The position numbers and the translations under genes are program-made. This document shows positions 18,974-30,581 of a stretch of DNA of 45,225 nt, piece after piece. Where the stretch lies: the NCBI RefSeq assembly GCF_013912005.1, contig NZ_JACESB010000021.1, positions 1 through 45,225 of the forward strand. Reading direction: 5' to 3'. How positions within the stretch are numbered: the stretch's first letter is position 1; the number at the start of each line of letters is the position of its first letter. The notes below the pieces were generated by a model, which ran no database searches, was not told the origin of the DNA, and saw only the letters and a program-made list of their open reading frames with translations. Source of the stretch: Brevundimonas sp. GTDB lineage: Bacteria; Pseudomonadota; Alphaproteobacteria; Caulobacterales; Caulobacteraceae.

Positions 18974-19723
18974 TCACGCCTGGCGAAAGCCCAGCACGTC
19001 CTGCATGTCGTAGAGGCCGGGCTTGCGGCTGCGCACCCAGGCCGCGGCCGCGACCGCGCCCTTGGCGAAGAGCGAGCGGTCGATGGCGGAGTGGCTGAGG
19101 GTCAGCACCTCGTCCGCCGAGGCGAACAGGACCGTGTGCTCGCCGATGATCCCGCCGGCGCGGATCGAGGAGAAGCCGATCCGGCCTTCCGGGCGCGGTC
19201 CGGTGATCCCGTCCCACGGCGCGGCGCGCAGGGCCGACAGGTCCTCGCCCCGACCGTTGGCGGCGGCTTCGCCCAGCATCAGCGCGGTCCCGGACGGGGC
19301 GTCCACCTTGCGCCGGTGGTGCGCCTCGGCGATCTCGATGTCCCACTCCCGGCCGTCCAGCCGCTGGGCGGCGTGCTCGACCAGGCCGATCAGGATGTTG
19401 ACGCCGAGCGAGAAATTGCCGCTGCGAACGATGGCGATCCGCTCGGAGGCCCGGAGGATTTCGGCCTCCTGCTCCGGCGACAGGCCGGTCGAGCCGATCA
19501 CCAGGGCGGGTCCGCCGTTGTCGGCGCAGGCGCGGGCCAGCTCGACCGAGGCGTCGGCGGTGGAGAAGTCGATGATCACGTCGCACAGCGACAGGTCGGG
19601 GGTTTCGCCGCGGTCGAAGCGGGCCGCGACGACCACGTCCTCCCGCGCGTCCAGCACGGCGGAGACGGCCCGGCCCATCCGGCCGCGGGCGCCGGAGATT
19701 CCGGCGTGAAAGATGGCGCTCAA
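18974..19723 (-). CDS. dapB: 4-hydroxy-tetrahydrodipicolinate reductase
   Basis: NAD(P)H-dependent reduction in the diaminopimelate/lysine pathway. The nucleotide-binding GISGARGRMGRAV is at the N-terminus; IGSTGLSPEQEAE and the substrate/catalytic segment EIAEAHHRRKVDAPSGTAL (His pair, Lys, SGT) are intact. The C-terminal AGGIIGEHTVLFA and LSHSAIDRSLFAKGA are typical. The 249-residue length is normal. It is downstream of dnaJ by 19 bases on the same strand, so dnaK-dnaJ-dapB may be partly co-transcribed. It converges with the small membrane protein gene with zero gap. Confidence 0.95.
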   Translation of the reverse strand: MSAIFHAGISGARGRMGRAVSAVLDAREDVVVAARFDRGETPDLSLCDVIIDFSTADASVELARACADNGGPALVIGSTGLSPEQEAEILRASERIAIVRSGNFSLGVNILIGLVEHAAQRLDGREWDIEIAEAHHRRKVDAPSGTALMLGEAAANGRGEDLSALRAAPWDGITGPRPEGRIGFSSIRAGGIIGEHTVLFASADEVLTLSHSAIDRSLFAKGAVAAAAWVRSRKPGLYDMQDVLGFRQA

Positions 19724-19742
19724 GTCCTGCCCCCCGGCGTGA

Positions 19743-20918
19743 TCACTGGGCTGTTTCCCCGAGGATGTCGGCCCAGAAGCGCTTGGCCTTGCCGGCGAAG
19801 CTGGTGTTTCGCGGCGTCTGGCTCTCGCCTAGGGAGGCGGCCAGCTCCTCGAGCAGCGCCTTCTGGTGCGGCGTCAGGTCCGTCGGCGTCTCGACGAACA
19901 GCTCCACCACCAGGTCGCCGCGCTGGCGGCCGTTCAGGTGGGGCATGCCCTTGCCCTTGATGCGGACGGTCTTGCCGGTCTGGGCCCCGGCGGGCACCGC
20001 CACCGGCTGCTTGCACCGGCCGTCGCAGGCGTCGGAGACCAGACAGGGCGCCTCGATCTCGCCGCCGAGGGCGGCCACGGTCATCGGCACGGGCACGGTC
20101 ACCAGCAGGTCGAGGTTGTCGCGCTCGAACAGCTCGTGCGGCGTCACCGAGACGAAGACGTAGAGGTCGCCCCGCGGACCGCCGCGCTGGCCGGCGTCGC
20201 CCTCGCCCGACAGGCGGATGCGCGAGCCGTCGTCGACCCCGGCCGGGACCTTGAGCTGCAGCTTGCGGGTCTTCCGAACCTGGCCGTGGCCGTGGCAGGT
20301 CCCGCACGGCTCGGCGATCATCTGGCCCTGGCCGCCGCAGCGGGGGCAGGTGCGCTCGACCTGGAAGAAGCCGTTGGCGGTGCGAATGCGCCCGGCGCCC
20401 TGGCAGGTGGTGCAGGTGACCGGCTTCGTGCCCGGCTTCGCGCCCGAGCCTTCGCAGGTCTCGCACGCGGCGGTGGTGGGCACGCCGATCTCGACGTCGG
20501 CGCCCTTGTAGGCCTGCTCCAGGGTGATCTCGAGGTCGTAGCGGAGATCGGAGCCGCGGCGGGGGCCCGCCTGGGCGCGGCCGGTGCGGCCGCCGAACAC
20601 GTCCCCGAACGCCTCGCCGAAGACCTGGGAGAAGATGTCGTTGACGTCGGCGAAGCCGGCCCCGCCGGCCCCGAAGGGATTGCCGCCGCCGCCGCCGTTC
20701 ACCCCCGCATGGCCGAAGCGGTCATAGGCGGCGCGCTTCTGCTCGTCGGAGAGCACCGAATAGGCTTCGGAGATCTCCTTGAAGCGCGCCATGGACTCCT
20801 CGCAGCCGCCGTTGCGGTCGGGGTGGTGCTGCATGGCCAGCTTGCGGTAGGCCGACTTCAGGCCGGCCGCGTCGACCGTCCGCTCGACTCCCAGAATTTC
20901 GTAATAGTCCCGCGCCAT
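19743..20918 (-). CDS. dnaJ: Chaperone protein DnaJ (type I Hsp40)
   Basis: Co-chaperone that stimulates DnaK ATPase activity and delivers unfolded clients. J domain at 1-70 with YEILGVERT and the HPD motif in MQHHPDRNGG; a Gly/Phe-rich linker about 74-100 (GGGGGNPFGAGGAG). The zinc domain has four CxxCxGxG repeats (CETCEGSG, CTTCQGAG, CPRCGGQG, CGTCHGHG), and the C-terminal substrate-binding beta domains are complete. It has 391 residues. A minus-strand terminator at the end of dnaK separates the two genes, but read-through or a promoter in the 169-base gap is likely. Confidence 0.97.
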   Translation of the reverse strand: MARDYYEILGVERTVDAAGLKSAYRKLAMQHHPDRNGGCEESMARFKEISEAYSVLSDEQKRAAYDRFGHAGVNGGGGGNPFGAGGAGFADVNDIFSQVFGEAFGDVFGGRTGRAQAGPRRGSDLRYDLEITLEQAYKGADVEIGVPTTAACETCEGSGAKPGTKPVTCTTCQGAGRIRTANGFFQVERTCPRCGGQGQMIAEPCGTCHGHGQVRKTRKLQLKVPAGVDDGSRIRLSGEGDAGQRGGPRGDLYVFVSVTPHELFERDNLDLLVTVPVPMTVAALGGEIEAPCLVSDACDGRCKQPVAVPAGAQTGKTVRIKGKGMPHLNGRQRGDLVVELFVETPTDLTPHQKALLEELAASLGESQTPRNTSFAGKAKRFWADILGETAQ

Positions 20919-21033
20919 CCGGCGTTCGTCCTCTTACTCTCCCGCCCCGCCGCGCGCCCTTGTGCCGGGCGTCTGAAGCTGGGGCGTTGACCGGGCTGAC
21001 ATGGGCGCCCGATCCCGTGATGCAAGTTTCATG

Positions 21034-21069
21034 AAAAGGCCCCGCCTGCCGGAAAGGCAAGCGGGGCCT
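21034..21069 (-). terminator. Rho-independent terminator after dnaK
   Basis: Read on the minus strand, an imperfect but long GC stem (AGGCCCCGC pairing with GCGGGGCCT, plus TTGCC with GGCAG) with a TTTCC loop is followed by TTTTC. It sits about 20 bases after the dnaK stop, before dnaJ, and probably lowers dnaJ relative to dnaK. Confidence 0.75.
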
Positions 21070-21087
21070 CAAGGCTCGGCGCCGTCG

Positions 21088-22995
<1,908 letters not shown>

Positions 22996-23138
22996 GGGCT
23001 TGTTCTTCTCTCCGTTCAGCGGGCGATGCGGCGGCCTCACAGGGAGCGCCGCGCGTGACCGCCCCCGATCAAGGGTCCGATCTGTTGATGTCGTCTCGCC
23101 CGATAGCCCCACGAAACGCGGGGTTTTCCGGCGGTTGT

Positions 23139-23171
23139 CGCCGATATGGGAAACACCCCCCCGCCCGCAAG
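23139..23171 (-). promoter_or_regulatory. Candidate sigma-32 (RpoH) heat-shock promoter of dnaK
   Basis: Minus strand: CTTGCG (-35, 23171-23166), a 14-base spacer and TCCCATAT (-10, starting 23151). The spacing equals that of the E. coli dnaK heat-shock promoter (CTTGAT-N14-CCCCAT), and -10 matches CCCATnT closely. The leader to the dnaK ATG would be about 145 bases and contains a CCCCGCG/CGTGGGG hairpin. Activity is inferred from the match only. Confidence 0.55.
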
Positions 23172-23217
23172 GCCCCGGCGCGGATTCCGTGGGCCGCGCC
23201 GCCGGGCCGTTTCGGGC

Positions 23218-24210
23218 TCAGGCGGCCGTCTGGGCCGCCGTCTCCGTCGGCTTCAGGTCCAGCAGGGCGAACAGACGGGCGTCCTCGTCCTGCTCCGGAT
23301 TGGGCGTGGTCAGCAGCTTGCCGCCGATGAAGATAGAATTGGCCCCGGCGAGGAAGCACAGGGCCTGCATCTCCGGGCTCATGGTCTCGCGTCCGGCCGA
23401 CAGGCGCACCCTCGCCTTCGGGCAGACGAGCCGGGCCACGGCCACGGTGCGCACGAACTCGATCGGGTCGATCTCCCCGTCCCGCTTCACCCGGTCGCCC
23501 AGCGGCGTGCCGGTCACCGGAACCAGCGCGTTGACCGGCAGGCTGTCGGGGTGTTCCGGCAGGGTGGCCAGGGCGTGCAGCAGGCCGGCCCGGTCGCGGC
23601 GACTCTCGCCCATGCCGACGATGCCGCCGCAGCAGGTGCTCATCCCCGCCTCGCGCACGTGGCGCAGCGTCTCCAGCCGGTCCCCCCAGGTCCGGGTGGT
23701 CACCACCTCGGCGTAGTATTCCGGTCCGGTGTCGAGGTTGTGGTTGTAGTAGTCCAGCCCCGCCGCCTTCAGCTGGCGGGCCTGGTCCGCCGTCAGCATC
23801 CCCAGGGTCGCGCAGGTCTCCAGGCCCAGCGCCTTCACCCCGGCGATCATCGCCGCCAGCTTCGGCGTGTCGCGGTCCTTCAGCTCACGCCAGGCCGCGC
23901 CCATGCAGAAGCGGTCGGCGCCGCCGGCCCTGGCCGCCATGGCCTCGGCCAGCACCGCCTGGGCGTCCATCAGCTTCCCGGCCTTGAGGCCGGTGTCAAA
24001 GCTGGCGGACTGGGAGCAGTAGCCGCAGTTTTCGGCGCAGCCCCCGGTCTTGATCGACAGCAGCTGGCTCCGCTGCACCTCCGACGGGTCGAACCAGCGC
24101 CGGTGCACCGTGGCGGCCGCGTAGACCAGCTCCATGAACGGCCGGGCGAACAGGGCCTCGACCTCTTCGAGGGTCCAGTCGTGGCGGGGGGTGGAGGGAT
24201 CCTGGGCCAT
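23218..24210 (-). CDS. bioB: Biotin synthase
   Basis: Radical-SAM enzyme that inserts sulfur into dethiobiotin, the last step of biotin synthesis. The SAM-cluster motif C58-x3-C62-x2-C65 lies in [16 protein letters not shown]. Cluster-2 region residues are present ([30 protein letters not shown]), as are [11 protein letters not shown] and the late VRLSAGRE. The 330-residue length is normal. No other bio genes are in the window, so this is an isolated bioB. It is followed by the dnaK promoter region and preceded by a chemoreceptor gene 39 bases upstream on the same strand. Confidence 0.96.
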   Translation of the reverse strand: MAQDPSTPRHDWTLEEVEALFARPFMELVYAAATVHRRWFDPSEVQRSQLLSIKTGGCAENCGYCSQSASFDTGLKAGKLMDAQAVLAEAMAARAGGADRFCMGAAWRELKDRDTPKLAAMIAGVKALGLETCATLGMLTADQARQLKAAGLDYYNHNLDTGPEYYAEVVTTRTWGDRLETLRHVREAGMSTCCGGIVGMGESRRDRAGLLHALATLPEHPDSLPVNALVPVTGTPLGDRVKRDGEIDPIEFVRTVAVARLVCPKARVRLSAGRETMSPEMQALCFLAGANSIFIGGKLLTTPNPEQDEDARLFALLDLKPTETAAQTAA

Positions 24211-24249
24211 GGGGCGTTCCTGCCCGCCCCGGACCCGCGGTGCAAGGCG

Positions 24250-25728
24250 TCAGGCGGCCCGGGACAGGCGAACGGCCGGACCCGCGTCTTCCAGCCGGAA
24301 GCGGGCCACCGAGGCCGAAAGGCTCTCCGCCTCCTGGCGCAGCGAATGGCTGGCGGCGGTCGCCTCCTCGACCATGGCGGCGTTCTGCTGGGTCACCTGG
24401 TCCATCTGGTTGACGGCGGTGTTGACCTGCTGGAGCCCGGTGGCCTGTTCCTGGGCCGAGGCGGCGATCTCGGAGACCAGGCTGTCGATCTCGGCCACCC
24501 GGTCAACGATCCGCTGCAGCGCCTCGCCGGTCTGGCCGACCAGGCTGACGCCCGAGCCGACCTGGGCGGTCGAGGCGGAGATCAGGGTCTTGATCTCGCG
24601 CGCCGCCTCGGCCGAGCGCTGGGCCAGGGCCCGCACCTCCGAGGCCACCACCGCGAAGCCGCGGCCGGCGTCGCCCGCCCGGGCCGCCTCGACCCCGGCG
24701 TTCAGGGCCAGCAGGTTGGTCTGGAAGGCGATCTCGTCGATCACGCCGATGATCTGGCTGATCTGCTGCGCCGACTGCTCGATCGCGCTCATGGCGGCGA
24801 CGGCGTCGCGGACGACCACCCCCGAGGTCTCCGCGTCGCCGCGGGCGCCGAGCACGACGTCCGCCGCGAGGCGCGCGCCTGCGGCTGTCCTCTTGACCGT
24901 GGCGGTGATCTCGTCGAGCGCCGCCGCCGTCTCCTCAAGACTGGCGGCCTGCTGCTCGGTGCGGCGGGACAGGTCGTCCGAAGCCTGGCTGATCTCGTCG
25001 GAGCCGGAGCGGATCACGCCCGCGTTCTCCGCAACACGGCTCATGGCCTGGCGAAGCGCGCCGACCGCGGCGTTGAAATCGTTCCTGAGGCCCCGGTACT
25101 CCTCGGGGAAATCATCGTCGATGCAGGAGACGAGGTCGCCTTGGGCGAGACCGGCCAGGCTCTTGCCGACGATGGACACGACCCGCGTCTGGCGCGCTTC
25201 CGCCTCGGCGCGCGCGGCCTCGCTGCGGTCCCTCTCTGCGGCGAGAACCTCGAGATAGATCGAGATGGCGAGATCCATGTCGAGCATGACCCGCTGGGTC
25301 AGTTCGGCGATGGCTTCGGCCGTGATCCGGTCGTGCTCGGCGCCGGCAAACCGGGACCGTCGACGGTTCGCGACCCGCTCCACCAGATGGGCGAGCAGAA
25401 CGCTGTAACCGCCGATGTACCAGCGAGGCTCCAGGCCGATGCGGGCGTGAATCTCGCCGATCGTGCGGACGGATGTGGCGTAGCCATGGTCCAGCCGGCC
25501 GTCGATGATCGCGTCCCAGTGCTTGCGCTGCGCGGCGCTGGCGGCGGACATGTGCTGGTCGTCGCGGAAGAAGCGGCGGGTCTCGGGGTACTCCCGGACC
25601 CGGGCGTAGAAGGCGTCCAGCCCCACCGGGACGGCCTCGCGCAGAACGTCGCTGACGGCGCGGTACGACGGCGAGGGCTCCGACAGCCCCATGAAAGCCG
25701 CCCGGCGTTCGAGTTCGTGACCTGACAT
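24250..25728 (-). CDS. Globin-coupled chemoreceptor (soluble methyl-accepting protein)
   Basis: Cytoplasmic oxygen or redox chemoreceptor signalling to CheA/CheW. Residues about 15-165 form a sensor-globin domain. IHARIGLEPRWYIGGY contains the proximal heme histidine (H94), matching the HemAT pattern. A HAMP-like stretch (SLAGLAQGDLVSCIDDDFPEEY) follows at about 195-230, then the methyl-accepting domain with the hairpin tip DEIAFQTNLLALNAGVEAARAG and GRGFAVVASEVRALAQRS. There are no membrane segments. I chose the ATG at 25728 (GGAG five bases upstream) over the GTG at 25764. It has 492 residues. It is divergent from ahcY, and no che genes are nearby. Aerotaxis is inference from HemAT. Confidence 0.9.
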   Translation of the reverse strand: MSGHELERRAAFMGLSEPSPSYRAVSDVLREAVPVGLDAFYARVREYPETRRFFRDDQHMSAASAAQRKHWDAIIDGRLDHGYATSVRTIGEIHARIGLEPRWYIGGYSVLLAHLVERVANRRRSRFAGAEHDRITAEAIAELTQRVMLDMDLAISIYLEVLAAERDRSEAARAEAEARQTRVVSIVGKSLAGLAQGDLVSCIDDDFPEEYRGLRNDFNAAVGALRQAMSRVAENAGVIRSGSDEISQASDDLSRRTEQQAASLEETAAALDEITATVKRTAAGARLAADVVLGARGDAETSGVVVRDAVAAMSAIEQSAQQISQIIGVIDEIAFQTNLLALNAGVEAARAGDAGRGFAVVASEVRALAQRSAEAAREIKTLISASTAQVGSGVSLVGQTGEALQRIVDRVAEIDSLVSEIAASAQEQATGLQQVNTAVNQMDQVTQQNAAMVEEATAASHSLRQEAESLSASVARFRLEDAGPAVRLSRAA

Positions 25729-25833
25729 TGGCGCTCCGGGGTCTGCCTCTTCTTTGAAGGCCACACTGAAGCGCAGGCGCTGGCGCGGGGTTAACCGTGA
25801 CGTGCGTAGTTTCCCGTATCTCGCGTATAAGAC

Positions 25834-25849
25834 ATAAAGACATCCTTAT
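25834..25849. promoter_or_regulatory. Imperfect palindrome upstream of ahcY, candidate SahR-type operator
   Basis: ATAAAG-ACAT-CCTTAT is an inverted repeat with one mismatch in an AT-rich patch between the chemoreceptor and ahcY. It resembles the ATAAAG-N4-CTTTAT sites that I recall for SAH-responsive ArsR-family regulators of methionine-cycle genes in proteobacteria. The regulator gene is not in this window. The identification is tentative. Confidence 0.45.
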
Positions 25850-25915
25850 ATGTTTTCTTGCTCCGCAGCGGCAGGCGGTCTAAAGGCCGCCTGAACAGCC
25901 GACCGGAACCGAACC

Positions 25916-27307
<1,392 letters not shown>

Positions 27308-27324
27308 GGCGCGGATCGAGGAGG

Positions 27325-27357
27325 CGAAGGCCGGCGGCTGAACCGCCGGCCTTTCGC
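27325..27357 (+). terminator. Rho-independent terminator after ahcY
   Basis: A perfect 9-bp stem GGCCGGCGG / CCGCCGGCC (27329-27337 with 27343-27351), extended by flanking AA/TT and CG pairs, has a 5-base loop and a following TTTCG. It lies between ahcY and the convergent gene whose stop is at 27374, and may act in both directions. Confidence 0.8.
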
Positions 27358-27373
27358 ATGTCCGGCCCGGAGA

Positions 27374-28495
27374 TCAGGCGGCGAGCTGCGACTGTCCGTG
27401 ATCGGCGTCGCGATCCGCCAGGCCGGTCTCGAAATCCATGAAGATGTCCATCAGCTCCTCGGGCCCCACGGGCACGGCGCCCGGGGCGAAGCGGAACCGC
27501 CAGAAGCTGATGATGTGCTGGACGGCCCCGAGCTGCTCGCCCAGCCGGATGAACATGCGCGGCGCGCGCAGCAGGAAGTCGCGGAAGGCGCCGGGGTCCG
27601 CCCGCCGCGTCAGACCCGCGTAGGCCTCGTCATAGACCTCGAGGGTGCGCTCGGCCTCGGCGCAGGTGCGGGCGATCCGGTCCGTGAGGATGCGCCGGCA
27701 GCGATCCAGCTCGGCGCGGGTCTCCCGGTCGCACCGCCCCGCCGGCCGGGCGACGCCGACCGCGGCGGCGACCTCGGCGGCCTGGGGCCTGAGGCTGGTC
27801 AGCACCCATTTGTAGTAGAGGAAGCCCTTCCAGCAGAAGACGCCCTCCTCGTAGTCCTCGGGGCGCAGCTGGAGCGTGTCGCGAAGGGCGTCCAGCTGCC
27901 CGCCCGCCTCGTTCGACAGGATCTTGCCGGCGAAGCGCCGCGTCGAGCCGACAGCCTCGAGATCGGATCCGATGCTGAGCGTGACCAAGGGCCGGATCTC
28001 GGCCTCGACGAACTGCACCATGCGGGTGAGGTCCGCGTCGCTGACCGCGAAGTAGAAGGACGCCGGCTCCACGCCGTTGCGGCGCAGCTGCTCGCGCAGC
28101 AGGAAGGGGTCGAGGGAGGGAAGGGCGTCCATCAGCCTCAGCGTGGCGAGGTCCGGGTGATCGGAGTCGAGCCCGAAGGCCTCCCGCATGCTGCGCTCGA
28201 ATCCGCGCTGGTCGACGAGGATCGAGCGTCCGCCGCTGGACAGGTCGGTGGTGTCGATGGGCACGACCACCTTGGTGGCGACGTGCCGGCGCAGGTGGAA
28301 CAGGTCCAGTTCGTCGCGGCGCAGCCGGTGCTTGATGACCAGGCCGCGATTGAGCGCCGGCGTGCGGAACACGGGACGCGCCCGCCATTCCGGATCGCGT
28401 TCGTGCGTCTCGGCCACCCGCAGCAGGTTGAGCACGCGCGCCGTCGACGCCGATCGGCGCAGGTGGGCCAGATTGCGGATAGCGCGGTCGGTCAT
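27374..28495 (-). CDS. Conserved-looking cytoplasmic protein of unknown function
   Basis: A 373-residue protein I cannot assign. There is no signal peptide or membrane segment. It is rich in Arg, Leu and Glu and looks largely alpha-helical after about residue 110. Recognisable pieces are an N-terminal basic segment (MTDRAIRNLAHLRRSASTAR), VVVPIDTTDLSSGGRSILVDQ near 85, a PALxPF-like LPSLDPFLLREQLRRNG, FCWKGFLYYKWVLTSL near 240, and a C-terminal region with RLGEQLGAVQHIISFWRF. Codon use is like the core genes. The ATG at 28495 has GAGGGGG upstream; a longer start at 28525 lacks support. It converges on ahcY and diverges from the HIG1 gene. Confidence 0.75.
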   Translation of the reverse strand: MTDRAIRNLAHLRRSASTARVLNLLRVAETHERDPEWRARPVFRTPALNRGLVIKHRLRRDELDLFHLRRHVATKVVVPIDTTDLSSGGRSILVDQRGFERSMREAFGLDSDHPDLATLRLMDALPSLDPFLLREQLRRNGVEPASFYFAVSDADLTRMVQFVEAEIRPLVTLSIGSDLEAVGSTRRFAGKILSNEAGGQLDALRDTLQLRPEDYEEGVFCWKGFLYYKWVLTSLRPQAAEVAAAVGVARPAGRCDRETRAELDRCRRILTDRIARTCAEAERTLEVYDEAYAGLTRRADPGAFRDFLLRAPRMFIRLGEQLGAVQHIISFWRFRFAPGAVPVGPEELMDIFMDFETGLADRDADHGQSQLAA

Positions 28496-28594
28496 CGGGC
28501 CCCCTCGTCCCGCCCACCAAAGCACGGAAGCGTAACCTTTGCCTTAGCGCCGCGCCCGCTGGTTTCCCCGCCCGGCGCGGCCTAGAGTGAAGTC

Positions 28595-28798
28595 ATGACC
28601 GTCTTCGACATCCTCATCCTGCTGGCCATCGCCGCCGTCGCGATCACCCTCGGCTTCGGCATACGCTCGCTCTACCAGGAGGGCCCCGAGGCGCGCTCGC
28701 GGTCCAACAAGCTGATGCGGCTGCGGGTCGCGCTGCAGGCGCTGGCGGTGGCGCTCCTCGTCATCGGGATGTGGTGGAAATCCACGCACGGGGCCTGA
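28595..28798 (+). CDS. HIG1-domain twin-transmembrane protein
   Basis: Small inner-membrane protein of 67 residues with two hydrophobic helices (about 4-24 and 45-62) joined by a polar loop. The loop ARSRSNKLMRLRVALQALAV matches the HIG1 (hypoxia-induced gene 1) family motif SNKLMRLRVxxQ. Alphaproteobacterial HIG1 proteins have been found associated with cytochrome c oxidase; the role here is inferred from family only. The ATG at 28595 lies six bases after CCTAGAGT, a possible -10, so a leaderless start is possible. The PduO-type gene follows 4 bases after its stop. Confidence 0.85.
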   Translation: MTVFDILILLAIAAVAITLGFGIRSLYQEGPEARSRSNKLMRLRVALQALAVALLVIGMWWKSTHGA

Positions 28799-28802
28799 GC
28801 CG

Positions 28803-29375
28803 GTGGTCGTGCTGAACCGGATCTACACGAAGACCGGCGACGACGGGCGGACCCGGCTGGCCTCCGGGGCCCCGGTGTCCAAGAGCGACGCCCGGGTCGA
28901 GGCCTACGGCGCGGTCGACGAGCTCAACGCGGTGATCGGGGTGGCGCGGCTGCATTCGGGCCAGAACGACCGCATCGACGCCATGCTGGGCCGCATCCAG
29001 AACGAGCTGTTCGACCTCGGCGCCGATCTGGCGACCCCGCTCGACCCGGCGCCGAAGTGGGAGGCGCTGCGCGTGCTGGACAGCCAGGTGGAGCGGCTGG
29101 AGCAGGAGATCGACTGGATGAACGAGAGCCAGAAGGCGCTCGACAGCTTCATCCTCCCGGGCGGGTCGCCGCTGTCGGCCCATCTTCATCTGGCCCGCAC
29201 CGTCTGCCGCCGCGCCGAGCGCGAGGCGGTGCGGCTGATGGAAGCGGGGGAGGCGGTGACGCCGGCGGCGGTGCGCTACCTCAACCGGCTGTCGGACCAC
29301 CTGTTCGTCGCGGCGCGCCGGGCCAACGCCCACGGCGCCGACGATGTGAAGTGGGTCCCCGGCGCGACCCGCTGA
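28803..29375 (+). CDS. pduO: ATP:cob(I)alamin adenosyltransferase, PduO type
   Basis: Transfers the 5'-deoxyadenosyl group from ATP to cob(I)alamin, making coenzyme B12. The N-terminal ATP-binding motif IYTKTGDDGRTRLASG is present, followed by VEAYGAVDELNAVIG. Later come FILPGGSPLSAHLHLARTVCRRAERE and the C-terminal LNRLSDHLFVAARRAN, the complete PduO five-helix bundle pattern. It has 190 residues. The start is the GTG at 28803, four bases after the HIG1 gene, with which it is probably co-transcribed. No B12 synthesis gene is nearby, so it may serve salvaged corrinoids. Confidence 0.94.
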   Translation: MVVLNRIYTKTGDDGRTRLASGAPVSKSDARVEAYGAVDELNAVIGVARLHSGQNDRIDAMLGRIQNELFDLGADLATPLDPAPKWEALRVLDSQVERLEQEIDWMNESQKALDSFILPGGSPLSAHLHLARTVCRRAEREAVRLMEAGEAVTPAAVRYLNRLSDHLFVAARRANAHGADDVKWVPGATR

Positions 29376-29693
29376 TCAGCGCTGTTCAGCGAGGGCGGCG
29401 CGCTGGCGCGCGGCGTCGGCGTCGCGGGCGGCCTTGCGGGCCTGCAGCTGGTCCTCGATGGCGATCAGCTCGCGGTTCTTGGCGTCCGAGGCCTCGGCCC
29501 GGCTGACGCCGAGGGGCCGCCCGGTGATCTCGGCGATCGAGATCGGCTGGGCGCAGACCCGGCCCTGGGGATCCCACCACTTGCCGCCGGCCTCGCAGCG
29601 CTCCTCCGGCGCCTTGACCAGTCCCTGCCAGGCGAAGGTCAGTCCGACCGCCACCGCGAAGGTGCACAGGAACAGGACGCTGAGCCGTTTCAT
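29376..29693 (-). CDS. Membrane-anchored small protein of unknown function
   Basis: A 105-residue protein. The N-terminal hydrophobic segment MKRLSVLFLCTFAVAVGLTFAW looks like an uncleaved signal anchor, placing the rest in the periplasm. It has a short middle part with two cysteines (ERCEAGGKWWDPQGRVCAQP, possibly a disulfide) and a charged C-terminal helix with heptad character (KNRELIAIEDQLQARKAARDADAARQRAALAEQR). An ATG at 29711 would add six residues; neither start has a clear ribosome binding site. It converges with the pduO-type gene with no gap. I do not recognise a family. Confidence 0.65.
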   Translation of the reverse strand: MKRLSVLFLCTFAVAVGLTFAWQGLVKAPEERCEAGGKWWDPQGRVCAQPISIAEITGRPLGVSRAEASDAKNRELIAIEDQLQARKAARDADAARQRAALAEQR

Positions 29694-29750
29694 GGTCAGG
29701 AGTCGGTGCATGGGACGATCCGGAGGCTGGCGCGTTGACGCCGCGTTACG

Positions 29751-29779
29751 TTGACAGGCCGGGCGAGGGGTACCTATTG
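29751..29779 (+). promoter_or_regulatory. Candidate promoter of etfBA
   Basis: TTGACA (29751-29756) with a 17-base spacer and CTATTG (29774-29779) lies about 40 bases before the etfB ATG in an otherwise GC-rich region. The -35 is perfect for sigma-70-type promoters and the -10 is weak. Confidence 0.4.
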
Positions 29780-29816
29780 CCTGACCCAACATTCCGGCGA
29801 CTTTGTGGATAGCGCA

Positions 29817-30581
29817 ATGAAGGTTCTCGTCCCCGTCAAACGGGTGATCGACTACAACGTCAAGGCTCGCGTGAAGGCGGACCAGACCGGGGTCGACCTC
29901 GCCAACGTCAAGATGAGCATGAATCCCTTCGACGAGATCGCCGTCGAGGAGGCCGTGCGCCTGAAGGAAGGCAAGGAGCATCACGCCGCCGGCACCGCGA
30001 CCGAGATCGTGGTCGTGTCCATCGGCGTGACCCAGGCCCAGGAGACGATCCGCACCGCCCTGGCCATGGGCGCCGATCGCGGTCTGCTGATCCAGTCCGA
30101 CTCCGACCTCGAGCCGCTGGCCGTCGCCAAGCTGCTCAAGGCGGTGGTCGAGGAGGAGAAGCCCGATCTGGTGCTGATGGGCAAGCAGTCGATCGACGGC
30201 GACAACAACGCCGTCGGCCAGATGCTCGCCGCCCTGTTGGGCTGGCCCCAGGCCACCTTCGCCTCGAAGATCGAGATCGGCGGCGGCAAGGCCACGGTGA
30301 CGCGCGAGATCGACGGCGGCCTGCAGACGATCGCCGCCGAACTGCCGGCCGTGGTCACCGTCGACCTGCGCCTCAACACCCCGCGCTACGCCTCCCTGCC
30401 CAACATCATGAAGGCCAAGAAGAAGGAGATCGCCATGAAGGCGGTCGCCGACTACGGCGTCGACGTCGCGCCGCGCCTGAAGGTCCAGAAGGTCACCGAG
30501 CCGCCGAAGCGCGCCGCCGGGGTCAAGGTGGAGAGCGCCGCCCAGCTGGTCGAAACCCTCAAGTCCGCGGGAGTCCTGTAA
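29817..30581 (+). CDS. etfB: Electron transfer flavoprotein, beta subunit
   Basis: The beta subunit binds AMP and, with EtfA, carries electrons from acyl-CoA and other dehydrogenases to ETF:ubiquinone oxidoreductase. The N-terminal [20 protein letters not shown] is classic. The signature [19 protein letters not shown] follows, then [22 protein letters not shown] and the [26 protein letters not shown] block. It has 254 residues. The reading frame is open from 29751, but the family start is the ATG at 29817. The stop TAA shares its last base with the etfA ATG, giving translational coupling. Confidence 0.97.
   Translation: MKVLVPVKRVIDYNVKARVKADQTGVDLANVKMSMNPFDEIAVEEAVRLKEGKEHHAAGTATEIVVVSIGVTQAQETIRTALAMGADRGLLIQSDSDLEPLAVAKLLKAVVEEEKPDLVLMGKQSIDGDNNAVGQMLAALLGWPQATFASKIEIGGGKATVTREIDGGLQTIAAELPAVVTVDLRLNTPRYASLPNIMKAKKKEIAMKAVADYGVDVAPRLKVQKVTEPPKRAAGVKVESAAQLVETLKSAGVL

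Noticed and set aside
23105-23125. CCCCGCG/CGTGGGG hairpin before dnaK as a terminator of bioB
   Set aside because: The stem is short, has a G-U pair and no T-run, and it lies downstream of the candidate dnaK promoter, so I treat it as part of the dnaK leader.
25765-25915. SAH or SAM riboswitch upstream of ahcY
   Set aside because: The leader after the AT-rich patch is short and I see none of the conserved cores or pseudoknot pairings of these classes; a protein-binding palindrome fits better.
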